Positions 1 to 7,192 of a stretch of 35,488 nt of DNA are shown here, one piece after another. This DNA is from Oscillibacter sp. GTDB lineage: Bacteria > Bacillota > Clostridia > Oscillospirales > Oscillospiraceae. Each line of letters opens with the position of its first letter. The first letter of the stretch is position 1. Made by a program: the position numbers and the translations under genes. Location: positions 1-35,488 of the forward strand of contig JAFSRH010000020.1 of the NCBI GenBank assembly GCA_017446225.1, in the 5' to 3' direction. The notes under the pieces are model-generated. The model did no database searches. It saw nothing but the letters and a program-made list of their open reading frames with translations, and was not told the origin of the DNA.

Positions 1-266
1 AGCGCCGGATTCTTCGCCCGCAAATACTCCCATTCGTCATAAGAGAGTTTCCGCCCCGCCTGCGCCTTGGTCATGATTCCGGACATTTTATGATCGGTTT
101 CGTCCGTATCCGGCAGAACGGAAGAAGCCTTAGTAAAGTTCACATAGTCCTGCAAAGACTTCTTGTGGCCCGTAAAATCTCCGCTCTGTTTCTTCAAGTT
201 CCACCGGGTTTTCAGGCCCTGCGTTTTCGCGTACTGGCTGGCGGAACCAATCGAAAGCAAGTCCAT
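1..266 (-). CDS. Hypothetical protein, N-terminal part only (runs off left edge)
   Basis: An open frame starts at the ATG at 266-264 behind a very good Shine-Dalgarno (GGAAAGGAGG, about 7 nt upstream) and stays open to the window edge, giving about 88 residues. The protein begins MDLLSIGSASQYAKTQ, is polar and rich in Lys, Thr and Ser, has no signal peptide or membrane segment, and near residue 65 has a MTKAQAGRKLSYDEWEYLR stretch that looks like a small helical segment. I do not recognise a named family. It is transcribed divergently from the acyl-CoA ligase at 520. I chose this frame over overlapping ones because of the ribosome binding site and the soluble-protein composition. Function unknown. 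Confidence 0.7.
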   Translation of the reverse strand, partial: MDLLSIGSASQYAKTQGLKTRWNLKKQSGDFTGHKKSLQDYVNFTKASSVLPDTDETDHKMSGIMTKAQAGRKLSYDEWEYLRAKNPA

Positions 267-360
267 AAATTTGCGCCTCCTTTCCAAACGCGGCGCGTAT
301 TTTCGTCAAAACGCCGGATTTGCGCGTAGACAGCGACCGGTCTTTCATCTATGTTATCGT

Positions 361-390
361 CCGTCCGTTCAAAAAATTAAGGGCGGACGG
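361..390. repeat. Inverted repeat upstream of the ligase promoter
   Basis: CCGTCCG at 361-367 is repeated in inverse at 384-390 (CGGACGG), 16 nt apart, about 20 bp upstream of the -35 box at 410. It lies between divergent genes, so it could be an operator or an old terminator. Nothing in the sequence decides between these. Confidence 0.4.
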
Positions 391-409
391 CGCCGGATTC
401 AAATCAGGC

Positions 410-438
410 TTGACAACCGGCGGAAAATGGTCTATGCT
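410..438 (+). promoter_or_regulatory. Sigma-A promoter of the acyl-CoA ligase gene
   Basis: TTGACA (410-415), 17-bp spacer, TATGCT (433-438). Transcription should start near 445, giving a leader of about 75 nt. The leader holds a small hairpin (CGGGG 480-484, CCCCG 490-494) just ahead of the ribosome binding site. Confidence 0.75.
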
Positions 439-519
439 TGCCTGAGCTTTAGAGAGAAAAACCATTAAAGGACAAAAGCCGGGGTACGTCCCCGCGCACC
501 GGAAAGGATGTTGCCGCTT

Positions 520-2154
520 ATGCCAATTACCGACCTGTTGGAACGCAACAGCAAACTTTATGGCGATGAAATCTGTCTTGTGGAGATGAACCCGGACATA
601 CAGGAAGCGCCCCGCGTGACGTGGAAGGAATACGAACTCATTCAGCCCACCGCCCCCACGCCGTACGTACGGCAAATCACGTGGAGCGTATTTGACGAGA
701 AGGCCAACCGCGTGGCGAATCTGCTGTTGTCGCGCGGCGTACGGAAGGGGCAGAAGGTCGCCGTACTGCTGATGAACTGTCTGGAATGGCTCCCGATTTA
801 CTTCGGAATTCTGAAAACGGGCGCGGTCGCCGTGCCGCTGAACTTCCGTTACACGGCGGACGAAATCGAATACTGTCTGAATCTGGCGGACGCCGATGTG
901 CTGTTTTTCGGCCCGGAGTTTATCGGACGCGTGGAAGAAATCGTGGACAAGATTGGACAGAACCGCATTCTGTTTTTTGTCGGCCAGAGCTGTCCGTCCT
1001 TCGCCGAGAGCTACCATGACGCCACCGCGAACTGTTCTTCGGCCGCGCCGAAAATTCTGGTACAGGATACCGATGAGGCCGCGATTTACTACTCGTCCGG
1101 CACCACCGGCTTCCCCAAGGCCATTCTGTTGGACCACGCGGCCCTGTCGCAGTCGGCCCGCATGGAGGCCGTGCACCACGAGACCACCCATGACGACGTG
1201 TTTCTGTGCATTCCGCCGCTCTACCACACCGGCGCGAAAATGCACTGGTTCGGCTCCCTGTACACGGGCGGGAAGGCCGTCCTGCTCAAGAGCAACTCGC
1301 CCAAGGCGATTTTAGAAGCGGTCACGCGGGAAGGCTGCACGATTGTGTGGTTACTGGTGCCATGGTGTCAGGACCTGTTGGCGGCGCTCGACCGGGGAGA
1401 CCTTCGTCTGGAGGACTACCGCCTTTCCCAATGGCGGCTGATGCACATTGGCGCGCAACCCGTGCCGCCGTCCCTGATCAAACGCTGGATGGAGTATTTT
1501 CCCCATCACAAGTACGACACCAATTACGGCCTGTCCGAGTCGACCGGCCCGGGCTGTGTGCATTTGGGGCTGGAGAACCTCCGCAAAGTGGGCGCGATTG
1601 GCGTACCGGGTTTCGGCTGGAAGTGCAAAATCGTGGACGAACAGGACCGGCCCGTACAGGCGGGCGACGTGGGGGAACTGTGCGTAAAGGGTCCGGGCGT
1701 CATGCGCTGTTACTACCACGACCCGAAAGCCACGGCGGAAGTCCTGAAAGACGGCTGGCTCCACACCGGCGACATGGCCAAACAGGACCCGGACGGATTC
1801 TATTTTCTGGTGGACCGCAAGAAAGACGTGATTATTTCCGGCGGGGAGAATTTGTACCCCGTACAGATTGAGGACTTTCTGCACGCTCACCCGAAAATCC
1901 ATGACGTGGCCGTAATCGGACTGCCTGACCCGCGTCTCGGGGAAATCGCCGCCGCCATTATTCAGGTCCGCGAGGGCCAGACTTGCACGGAAGAAGAAAT
2001 TCAGGCCTTTTGCAAGGAACTTCCCCGCTATAAACGCCCCCGTAAGATTATCTTTGCCGATGTCCCCCGGAATCCCACGGGCAAAATCGAGAAGCCGAAA
2101 CTCCGTGAAATTTACGGGGCCACGCGTCTGGTCGAAAGTCAGAACAAAGGCTGA
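520..2154 (+). CDS. Acyl-CoA synthetase / AMP-dependent ligase (class I adenylate-forming)
   Basis: 544 residues, normal family length. It should activate a carboxylic acid with ATP to an acyl-AMP and pass it to CoA in the cytoplasm. Visible motifs: phosphate-binding YSSGTTGFPK at 191-200, YGLSEST at 336-342, TGD at 416-418, the hinge region DRKKDVIISGGENLYP at 432-447, and the C-terminal catalytic Lys in NPTGKIEK (K522). I prefer the ATG at 520 over the in-frame ATG at 508, because the AAAGG motif at 503-507 touches the 508 codon but is 12 nt from 520, and MPITDLLERN is a typical family N-terminus. It has its own promoter and stands alone; it converges on the alpha-galactosidase gene with a shared terminator. 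The acid used (fatty, aromatic or crotonobetaine-like) cannot be told from the sequence. Confidence 0.93.
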   Translation: MPITDLLERNSKLYGDEICLVEMNPDIQEAPRVTWKEYELIQPTAPTPYVRQITWSVFDEKANRVANLLLSRGVRKGQKVAVLLMNCLEWLPIYFGILKTGAVAVPLNFRYTADEIEYCLNLADADVLFFGPEFIGRVEEIVDKIGQNRILFFVGQSCPSFAESYHDATANCSSAAPKILVQDTDEAAIYYSSGTTGFPKAILLDHAALSQSARMEAVHHETTHDDVFLCIPPLYHTGAKMHWFGSLYTGGKAVLLKSNSPKAILEAVTREGCTIVWLLVPWCQDLLAALDRGDLRLEDYRLSQWRLMHIGAQPVPPSLIKRWMEYFPHHKYDTNYGLSESTGPGCVHLGLENLRKVGAIGVPGFGWKCKIVDEQDRPVQAGDVGELCVKGPGVMRCYYHDPKATAEVLKDGWLHTGDMAKQDPDGFYFLVDRKKDVIISGGENLYPVQIEDFLHAHPKIHDVAVIGLPDPRLGEIAAAIIQVREGQTCTEEEIQAFCKELPRYKRPRKIIFADVPRNPTGKIEKPKLREIYGATRLVESQNKG

Positions 2155-2159
2155 AAGAA

Positions 2160-2191
2160 AACGCTCCGCGCCGCACACGGCGCGGGGCGTT
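2160..2191. terminator. Bidirectional rho-independent terminator
   Basis: A 14-bp stem (2160-2173 with 2178-2191, one G-U pair) around the loop CACA. On the minus strand it is followed by TTTTCTTTC, so it best ends the alpha-galactosidase transcript; the ligase transcript reaches it from the other side (its stop is at 2152-2154). Confidence 0.85.
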
Positions 2192-2197
2192 ACGTTT

Positions 2198-3343
2198 CTA
2201 TGCTTTTACAATTCCGCAACGGTAAATTTTACAGCCGTGGGCGGCGACTTCCGGGGCCAGCAGTTCCGTTACGGTTCCCATATCCTGATTTGTCAGGCAG
2301 TCGTAAAGACGAAGCCCGTGCCCCGAAACCACGGACAGGCCAATGTCCCAGAAATTCAGCGTCATGGACGTTGACGCCTCCCCGAAATTAAAGAAGCCTA
2401 TCGCGTATTCGCCGTTGCAAAGCGGCTTCACCAGAACAAACGCGTCCGGGTGTCCGTAAACGGCGACTTTATAGCAACTCCTGCATTCGGGGTCCTGATT
2501 GACGGCAATCAGGGCCGGATTGGTCAGGAGCGTCCGCGTTTTTTCCGGCATGGTCCGAATGTCACAGCCGATCATCAGCGGAGAACCCAGCATAGCCCAG
2601 AGGACGAAATGCGTCCGGTACTCCTCATCCGTGCACCCGCCCATGGACGTTTCCGGATTCATGCCGCCGCCGTACATCCCGGCCACCAGTATGTCCATAT
2701 CGTGAAAACATCCCGGCGCGCTGACCTGACGGTCCAGCTGAGACAGCGCGATGGTCTCTATGGACTTCCACGAATCCTGTATGTCAACGGTGGAGCGGAA
2801 CGTCTGCGCGCCCGTGGAGCGTATCCACTCGTGGACGTTCTCGGTCCCCCACTGACAGGCCGCGAAAACAATGTCACGGCCCGTACTGCGTAACGCCATA
2901 GCCATTCTCCGGTAGAGGATATGAGACGGAACGCTTCCCGGGCGGTGACAGTTATCGTATTTCAGATAATCCACGCCCCAGTCGGCGAACTGCGCGGCGT
3001 CCTGAAACTCATGCTCAAAACTGCCCGGGAACCCCGCGCAGGTCCGGACGCCGCAACAGCCGTAAAGGCCGAACTTCAACCCTTTCGCGTGGACATAGTC
3101 CGCCACGACTTTCATACCGCGCGGGAACTTTTCCGGGTCGGGCGTCAGCCGTCCCCGGGCGTCGCGTTCCTTTAACGCCCAGCAGTCGTCCACGATTAGG
3201 TACCGATACCCCGCGGACAAAAGGCCTTTTTCCAGCATTGCGTCCGCCGTTGTGCGGATCAGCTCCTCGTTGATTTGATTGTAAAACGTGTTCCACGAGT
3301 TCCAGCCCATGGGGGGAACCGGACAAAGCATACGGCCGTTCAT
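2198..3343 (-). CDS. Alpha-galactosidase, glycoside hydrolase family 27
   Basis: 381 residues, cytosolic (no signal peptide). It hydrolyses terminal alpha-1,6-galactosyl bonds in sugars such as melibiose or raffinose. The GH27/clan-D barrel is plain: the N-terminal PPMGWNSWNTF motif (residues 10-20), VDDCW at 51-55, the nucleophile in DYLKYDNC (Asp130) and the acid/base in RSTVDIQDSW (Asp187), aligned with the RNFADIDDSW motif of human enzyme. A C-terminal beta domain follows. The ATG overlaps the TGA of the araC-type gene (ATGA at 3340-3343), so the two are translationally coupled. An AGGAGG site lies upstream, inside the end of the regulator gene. Substrate choice is inferred from the family and the neighbouring sugar-binding lipoprotein. 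Confidence 0.95.
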   Translation of the reverse strand: MNGRMLCPVPPMGWNSWNTFYNQINEELIRTTADAMLEKGLLSAGYRYLIVDDCWALKERDARGRLTPDPEKFPRGMKVVADYVHAKGLKFGLYGCCGVRTCAGFPGSFEHEFQDAAQFADWGVDYLKYDNCHRPGSVPSHILYRRMAMALRSTGRDIVFAACQWGTENVHEWIRSTGAQTFRSTVDIQDSWKSIETIALSQLDRQVSAPGCFHDMDILVAGMYGGGMNPETSMGGCTDEEYRTHFVLWAMLGSPLMIGCDIRTMPEKTRTLLTNPALIAVNQDPECRSCYKVAVYGHPDAFVLVKPLCNGEYAIGFFNFGEASTSMTLNFWDIGLSVVSGHGLRLYDCLTNQDMGTVTELLAPEVAAHGCKIYRCGIVKA

Positions 3344-4224
3344 AAAATCGCCTCCTGTACTGCCGTTCCGCCGCGCTGACGGTATTCCGTGGGGCTGATT
3401 CCGTAAGCGTTCCGGAACATCTTTGAAAACGTCATCTGATTGTCATATCCCACCTGCGCCGCGATTTCCTGTACCGGAAGCGCGGTCCGCGTCAACTGCT
3501 GACAGGCAATTTTCAGCCGGTATTGCATTAAGTATTCCTGCGGGGACTGTCCTGTCCACTTTTTGAACAGGCTTGTAAAGTAACTCCGCGTAAAGCCGAC
3601 ATAGTTCACAATGTCACCGACCCGGATGGTAGCGTAATTATAATGGATAAACTGTATGGCGCGGTCAACATAGGCCTTGGCCGGGGACTCGGGACGCCGA
3701 ATCCGTTTCGCGTTTCCCCTGACGGATTCCATGGCCAGTGACAGGAATTCCAGAAGGATTCCGCACCGGTAGAGGTCGCTTATGTAGTTCATCTCCGGCC
3801 GTTCGTACATCCTGAGGACCATTTCATAAAACAGTTTCGGCTCGGCCTCGGATTCCAGACAGTAAACGCCGTCCGTAAAGCCGATTTCATCGGAGAGGCG
3901 TCCGGCCTCCCGGCCGTTGTACGTTACCCAGCAGTAGCGCCACGGGTCGGACGCGTCCGCGACATATTCCGCGACTTCCTGATTTTTCAAAAGGAACAAC
4001 TGTCCGAATCTCGGACGGAACGTCCGGTTTCCGGCGTACAACGTGCCGGTTCCGGACAGCACCATATGCAAATGATACCCTTCCCGCACGTCCGGGCCGT
4101 ACCGGACGCCCGGGTCACACCGTTCCGCGCCGCAGGCAATCAGAAAAATGTCCCCGCTCCTGTCGTAATCGTACTCCAAACAATGATAATGCCGGTTCCG
4201 TTCCGCGGTGTCCACGCCTTTCAT
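3340..4224 (-). CDS. AraC-family transcriptional regulator
   Basis: 294 residues. The N-terminal half is a cupin-like ligand-binding domain (with HLHMVLSGTGTLY near residue 50); the C-terminal 100 residues are a two-helix-turn-helix AraC domain (AIQFIHYNYATIRVGDIVNY, then VGYDNQMTFSKMFRNAYG, then SPTEYRQ). Such proteins bind a sugar and usually activate sugar-use operons. The open frame extends to 4344, but the promoter at 4246-4275 lies inside that extension, so the ATG at 4224 is the likely start; its ribosome site is weak (G-run 8 nt upstream). It sits between a sugar-binding lipoprotein and a coupled alpha-galactosidase, so an alpha-galactoside activator of the MsmR/RafR kind is the natural inference. 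Confidence 0.9.
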   Translation of the reverse strand: MKGVDTAERNRHYHCLEYDYDRSGDIFLIACGAERCDPGVRYGPDVREGYHLHMVLSGTGTLYAGNRTFRPRFGQLFLLKNQEVAEYVADASDPWRYCWVTYNGREAGRLSDEIGFTDGVYCLESEAEPKLFYEMVLRMYERPEMNYISDLYRCGILLEFLSLAMESVRGNAKRIRRPESPAKAYVDRAIQFIHYNYATIRVGDIVNYVGFTRSYFTSLFKKWTGQSPQEYLMQYRLKIACQQLTRTALPVQEIAAQVGYDNQMTFSKMFRNAYGISPTEYRQRGGTAVQEAIL

Positions 4225-4245
4225 CTTATACGCCCCCCGCCGTCC

Positions 4246-4275
4246 AATATAGCACGGGCGGAAGATAACTGTCAA
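4246..4275 (-). promoter_or_regulatory. Sigma-A promoter of the araC-type/alpha-galactosidase operon
   Basis: On the minus strand: TTGACA (4275-4270), 18-bp spacer, TATATT (4251-4246). It fixes the start of the regulator gene at 4224 rather than 4344. Confidence 0.75.
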
Positions 4276-4281
4276 TCGTTT

Positions 4282-4298
4282 CGCGGAAATTTTCCGCG
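4282..4298. promoter_or_regulatory. Palindromic operator candidate next to the araC-type promoter
   Basis: A perfect 17-bp palindrome, CGCGGAAA-T-TTTCCGCG, 7 bp upstream of the -35 box at 4270-4275. It is not a hairpin terminator (no T-run). The position suits a regulator site. Similar GGAAA..TTTCC cores lie before ackA (5850-5861) and before the HATPase gene (16255-16268). Confidence 0.5.
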
Positions 4299-4302
4299 TT
4301 TC

Positions 4303-4337
4303 AAAAAACGGGCGGGTCAGGACTGCGTCCCGGCCCG
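4303..4337 (-). terminator. Rho-independent terminator of the binding-protein gene
   Basis: On the minus strand a GC-rich stem (CGGGC, bulged C, GGG paired with CCC GCCCG, 8 bp) is followed by six T (4308-4303). It comes right after the lipoprotein stop codon at 4351, so the lipoprotein mRNA ends here and the regulator is transcribed separately. Confidence 0.8.
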
Positions 4338-4350
4338 CGAGCATAAGACT

Positions 4351-5715
4351 TTACGCTTCTTCCGCCAGAATGTTGTTCATTTTCGCGGCAACGTCACGGC
4401 ATACGTCCGCCATTGCGGACGGGTTCTGCCATCCCGGGATTAAATCGGTCGTGAACATGCCTTCCCAGCGCGTGGTATATTTGGAATAGGGGTGCAGAAT
4501 CAGGGTTCCGTTTTCCTCCACGTTCAGGAACGGGGACAGGTCCATCCCCTCAAAGGAATTGACGAACGCATCGGAGCAGCCTTTGTAAGCGGCCATCGTC
4601 ACGCCCAATTCCGCCTGTTTTAACTGGCCCTCTTCGGAACAGAACGCGGCAATCAGGTCATACGCCGCCTGCGGGTCCTTCGTCTTGGCGGACGCCGCCC
4701 AGCCCAGACCGTTATACAGGGACACACGTTCTTCCCGTTCACAGGTTCCGTTCCCGTTGGCGTCATAGTACGGAATTTCCGCCCAAGCGTAATCGGCGTT
4801 GCCGCCCTGCTGGAACTGGTAGAACGCCCCGGCCATCCACGAGCCTTGCAACATCATGCCGACAAGGTTGCTCTGGAACAGCACATCCGGGTCACTGGTG
4901 GACATCAGCGACTGATCGGGCATATACGGGAACAGGTTGTCCGCCAGCCACGTCATAGCGGCGATCGTGTTTTCATCGTCCATGCCGGACTTCGTCTTGT
5001 CGTCACTGATGAGTTTGCCGCCGAAACCGTAAATCAGGTTATACCAGCCGTCCTGCCCGTCATTGGTGTTCATGGCCGTTCCGTACACGCCGTCAGCGGC
5101 GCCGGCCTCGGAAATGGCCTTCGCGGCGGCCGCGTAATCCTCCCACGTCCAGTCGTTGGTGGGATAGGAAATGCCGTAGCGGTCAAAGATCGCCTTGTTG
5201 TAGAGCAACGCAATGGTATCGTGATCTTTGGGAAGGGCGTACTGGGAGCCGCCGGAGCTGTAAATCTCAACGATACCGTCATAGTAGTTGGCAAGATCAA
5301 TCTGTTCGTCCGCGTCAATGTACGGGGTCAGGTTCAGAAGGACATCGGCGCCCATGTAACGCTGGGCCTCGTTGATGTGCATCCAGAACACGTCCGGAAG
5401 CGTGCCTCCGGAAGCGCCCGCTTCCAGAAGGGTCCAATACTCGTTCCATGTAATGACCTCCACGCTGACCTTGACGCCGGACTTCGCGGACCATTCGTCC
5501 GCAATCTGCTGCAAACCGGCGCGCTGGTTGTTGTCCCAGATGTTGACAACGAGCGTGTCCGTGGCGTAGCCGCTCCCGGCGGATTCTTCCGCGTCCTGCG
5601 CGGTCTCCGCGGGGGCGGCATTGTCGGCCGGCTGTTCGGTTCCGCCGCCGCAAGCGGCCAGCGTAAGCGTCAGCGCCAGCGCAAGAAGCAAGGACAAATA
5701 CTTCTTTCCTTTCAT
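4351..5715 (-). CDS. ABC-type sugar-binding lipoprotein (extracellular solute-binding protein, family 1)
   Basis: 454 residues. A lipoprotein signal peptide ends in the lipobox LAAC with Cys22 as the anchored residue, then an acidic, Ala/Glu/Thr-rich linker to about residue 50, then a periplasmic-binding-protein fold (DTLVVNIWDNNQ, LPDVFWMHINEAQRY, ALPKDHDTIALLYNKAIFD, LLQGSWMAG-type segments). It would catch an oligosaccharide outside the membrane and hand it to an ABC permease. I start it at the ATG at 5715 because GGGAGG lies 7 nt upstream and the signal peptide begins there (MKGKKYLSLL). No permease or ATPase gene is next to it: a terminator and a regulator gene follow. The substrate is probably an alpha-galactoside, by context only. 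Confidence 0.9.
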   Translation of the reverse strand: MKGKKYLSLLLALALTLTLAACGGGTEQPADNAAPAETAQDAEESAGSGYATDTLVVNIWDNNQRAGLQQIADEWSAKSGVKVSVEVITWNEYWTLLEAGASGGTLPDVFWMHINEAQRYMGADVLLNLTPYIDADEQIDLANYYDGIVEIYSSGGSQYALPKDHDTIALLYNKAIFDRYGISYPTNDWTWEDYAAAAKAISEAGAADGVYGTAMNTNDGQDGWYNLIYGFGGKLISDDKTKSGMDDENTIAAMTWLADNLFPYMPDQSLMSTSDPDVLFQSNLVGMMLQGSWMAGAFYQFQQGGNADYAWAEIPYYDANGNGTCEREERVSLYNGLGWAASAKTKDPQAAYDLIAAFCSEEGQLKQAELGVTMAAYKGCSDAFVNSFEGMDLSPFLNVEENGTLILHPYSKYTTRWEGMFTTDLIPGWQNPSAMADVCRDVAAKMNNILAEEA

Positions 5716-5771
5716 TGCACAAACCTCCCTGTTGTTCCGAATCATAGTTGCCGCCCTGCGTTCACGGAAAG

Positions 5772-5806
5772 ATTGTAACGCCGGAGGCGGTAAAATGGTA
5801 TGTCAA
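5772..5806 (-). promoter_or_regulatory. Possible activator-dependent promoter of the binding-protein gene
   Basis: On the minus strand TACAAT (5777-5772) is a good -10 box, but the only good -35 (TTGACA, 5806-5801) is 23 bp away, too far for normal sigma-A use. Such a layout fits a promoter that needs an activator, for example the neighbouring AraC-type protein. This is inference. Confidence 0.4.
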
Positions 5807-5871
5807 CGTGCGCGCAAGATATGGAGAAATGTTCTTTTCCCGGCGCGCCGGAAAAATTTCCGCTCCGGCCC

Positions 5872-5900
5872 TTGTCACTCGCGCAAAACTCCGCTATAAT
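5872..5900 (+). promoter_or_regulatory. Sigma-A promoter of ackA
   Basis: TTGTCA (5872-5877), 17-bp spacer, TATAAT (5895-5900). Start of transcription near 5907, followed at once by a 16-bp palindrome (5912-5927). Confidence 0.85.
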
Positions 5901-5911
5901 GGACCGATAGC

Positions 5912-5927
5912 GGGACGCGCGCGTCCC
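5912..5927 (+). promoter_or_regulatory. 5'-terminal stem-loop or operator in the ackA leader
   Basis: The perfect palindrome GGGACGCGCGCGTCCC would fold as a 6-bp stem with a GCGC loop about 5 nt from the predicted mRNA 5' end. Such hairpins commonly protect mRNA; as DNA it could equally be an operator over the start site. Confidence 0.55.
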
Positions 5928-5952
5928 AGCAACGCAGAAGGAGAGAATATCC

Positions 5953-7146
5953 ATGAATGTTCTTGTCATCAACGCGGGCAGTTCTTCCCTGAAGTACCAG
6001 CTTCTGAACCCGGAGAGCGGCGTTCTGCTGGCAAAAGGCCTTTGCGAAAGAATTGGCATTGACGGGAAATTTACGTACAAGGCCGCCGGCAAGGCCGCAA
6101 AGGACGCGGCGGACGTGCCCATGCCGACCCACGCGGAAGCGATTCAGGCCGTTATGGACGCGTTGACCGATTCCGAAAACGGCGTCATTGCCTCCATGAA
6201 GGAGATTGACGCGGTGGGGCACCGTGTCGTTCACGGCGGGGAAGCGTTTAACCAGTCGGTCCTGATTACGGACGAAGTCCTCAAGGCCATTGAGGACTGC
6301 ATTCCGCTGGCCCCGCTCCACAACCCCGCCAACCTGACCGGAATCCGGGCCTGTCAGAAGGTCATGCCGGGTGTGCCCATGGTCGCCGTCTTTGACACGG
6401 CGTTCCATCAGACCATGCCGCCCCGCGCCTATATGTACGCCCTGCCCTACGAATACTACGAACAGGACAAGGTGCGCCGTTACGGCTTCCACGGCACGTC
6501 TCACAAGTATGTCGCCGGACGCGCCGCCGCCATGCTGGGCAAGAAGCCGGAAGAACTGAAAATAATCTCCTGCCACTTGGGCAACGGCTCTTCCGTCACG
6601 GCCGTTGACGGCGGAAAGAGCGCGGACACCTCCATGGGCTTTACGCCTCTGGCGGGCGTGCCCATGGGAACGCGCTCCGGCGATTTGGACGCGGGCATTT
6701 TGCAGTACCTCATGAACAAGTACGGCCTGAGCATTGACGAAATGCTGAACATTCTGAATAAAAAATCAGGCGTACAGGGCGTGTCGGGCGTGAGTTCGGA
6801 CTTCCGCGACTTGACCAGCGCGTTCGAGAAGGGCAACGAGCGCGCCGGACTGGCGGTCGATATGTTCAATTACGGCGTAAAGAAACTCATTGGCGCGTAC
6901 GCGGCGGCGATGGGCGGCGTGGACGCGGTCATTTTTACGGCCGGCGTGGGCGAGAACAGCGCCGAACAGCGTATGGCCATTGCCTCCGGACTGGAGTTCA
7001 TGGGCGTGAAAATGGACGCCGAAGCGAACAAAGTACGCGGCAAGGAAGCGGTCATTTCGGCGGCGGATTCGCGCGTCAAGGTTCTGCTGATTCCCACGAA
7101 CGAGGAACTGATGATTGCCATGGATACGGCGGCGCTTGTGAAGTAA
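5953..7146 (+). CDS. ackA: Acetate kinase
   Basis: 397 residues, standard length. It converts acetyl phosphate and ADP to acetate and ATP, the energy-yielding end of acetate fermentation, in the cytoplasm. Signatures: the N-terminal NAGSSSLKY (residues 7-15), GHRVVHGGE, the FDTAFHQTMP block, YGFHGTSHKYV, CHLGNGSSV, the GFTPLAGVPMGTRSGD loop and the C-terminal FTAGVGENS. The start has AAGGAGAG 9 nt upstream. The gene is alone behind a strong promoter: the usual partner pta (phosphotransacetylase) is not next to it on either side. A strong hairpin without T-run follows, then the NERD gene 46 nt after the stop. Confidence 0.97.
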   Translation: MNVLVINAGSSSLKYQLLNPESGVLLAKGLCERIGIDGKFTYKAAGKAAKDAADVPMPTHAEAIQAVMDALTDSENGVIASMKEIDAVGHRVVHGGEAFNQSVLITDEVLKAIEDCIPLAPLHNPANLTGIRACQKVMPGVPMVAVFDTAFHQTMPPRAYMYALPYEYYEQDKVRRYGFHGTSHKYVAGRAAAMLGKKPEELKIISCHLGNGSSVTAVDGGKSADTSMGFTPLAGVPMGTRSGDLDAGILQYLMNKYGLSIDEMLNILNKKSGVQGVSGVSSDFRDLTSAFEKGNERAGLAVDMFNYGVKKLIGAYAAAMGGVDAVIFTAGVGENSAEQRMAIASGLEFMGVKMDAEANKVRGKEAVISAADSRVKVLLIPTNEELMIAMDTAALVK

Positions 7147-7155
7147 TCACGCGCA

Positions 7156-7181
7156 ACGGGGGCCGCGTCCGCGGTCCCCGT
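7156..7181 (+). terminator. Strong hairpin without T-run between ackA and the NERD gene
   Basis: An 11-bp stem with one G-U pair (ACGGGG G CCGCG paired with CGCGG T CCCCGT). No T-tract follows; the GAGG ribosome site of the next gene starts one base after it. It may cut down but not stop read-through, or act as an mRNA processing or stabilising element. Confidence 0.5.
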
Positions 7182-7192
7182 GAGGTTACGAT

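Noticed and set aside
349-1245. 298-codon minus-strand frame opposite the acyl-CoA ligase
   Set aside because: Shadow frame; the ligase has all family motifs on the plus strand.
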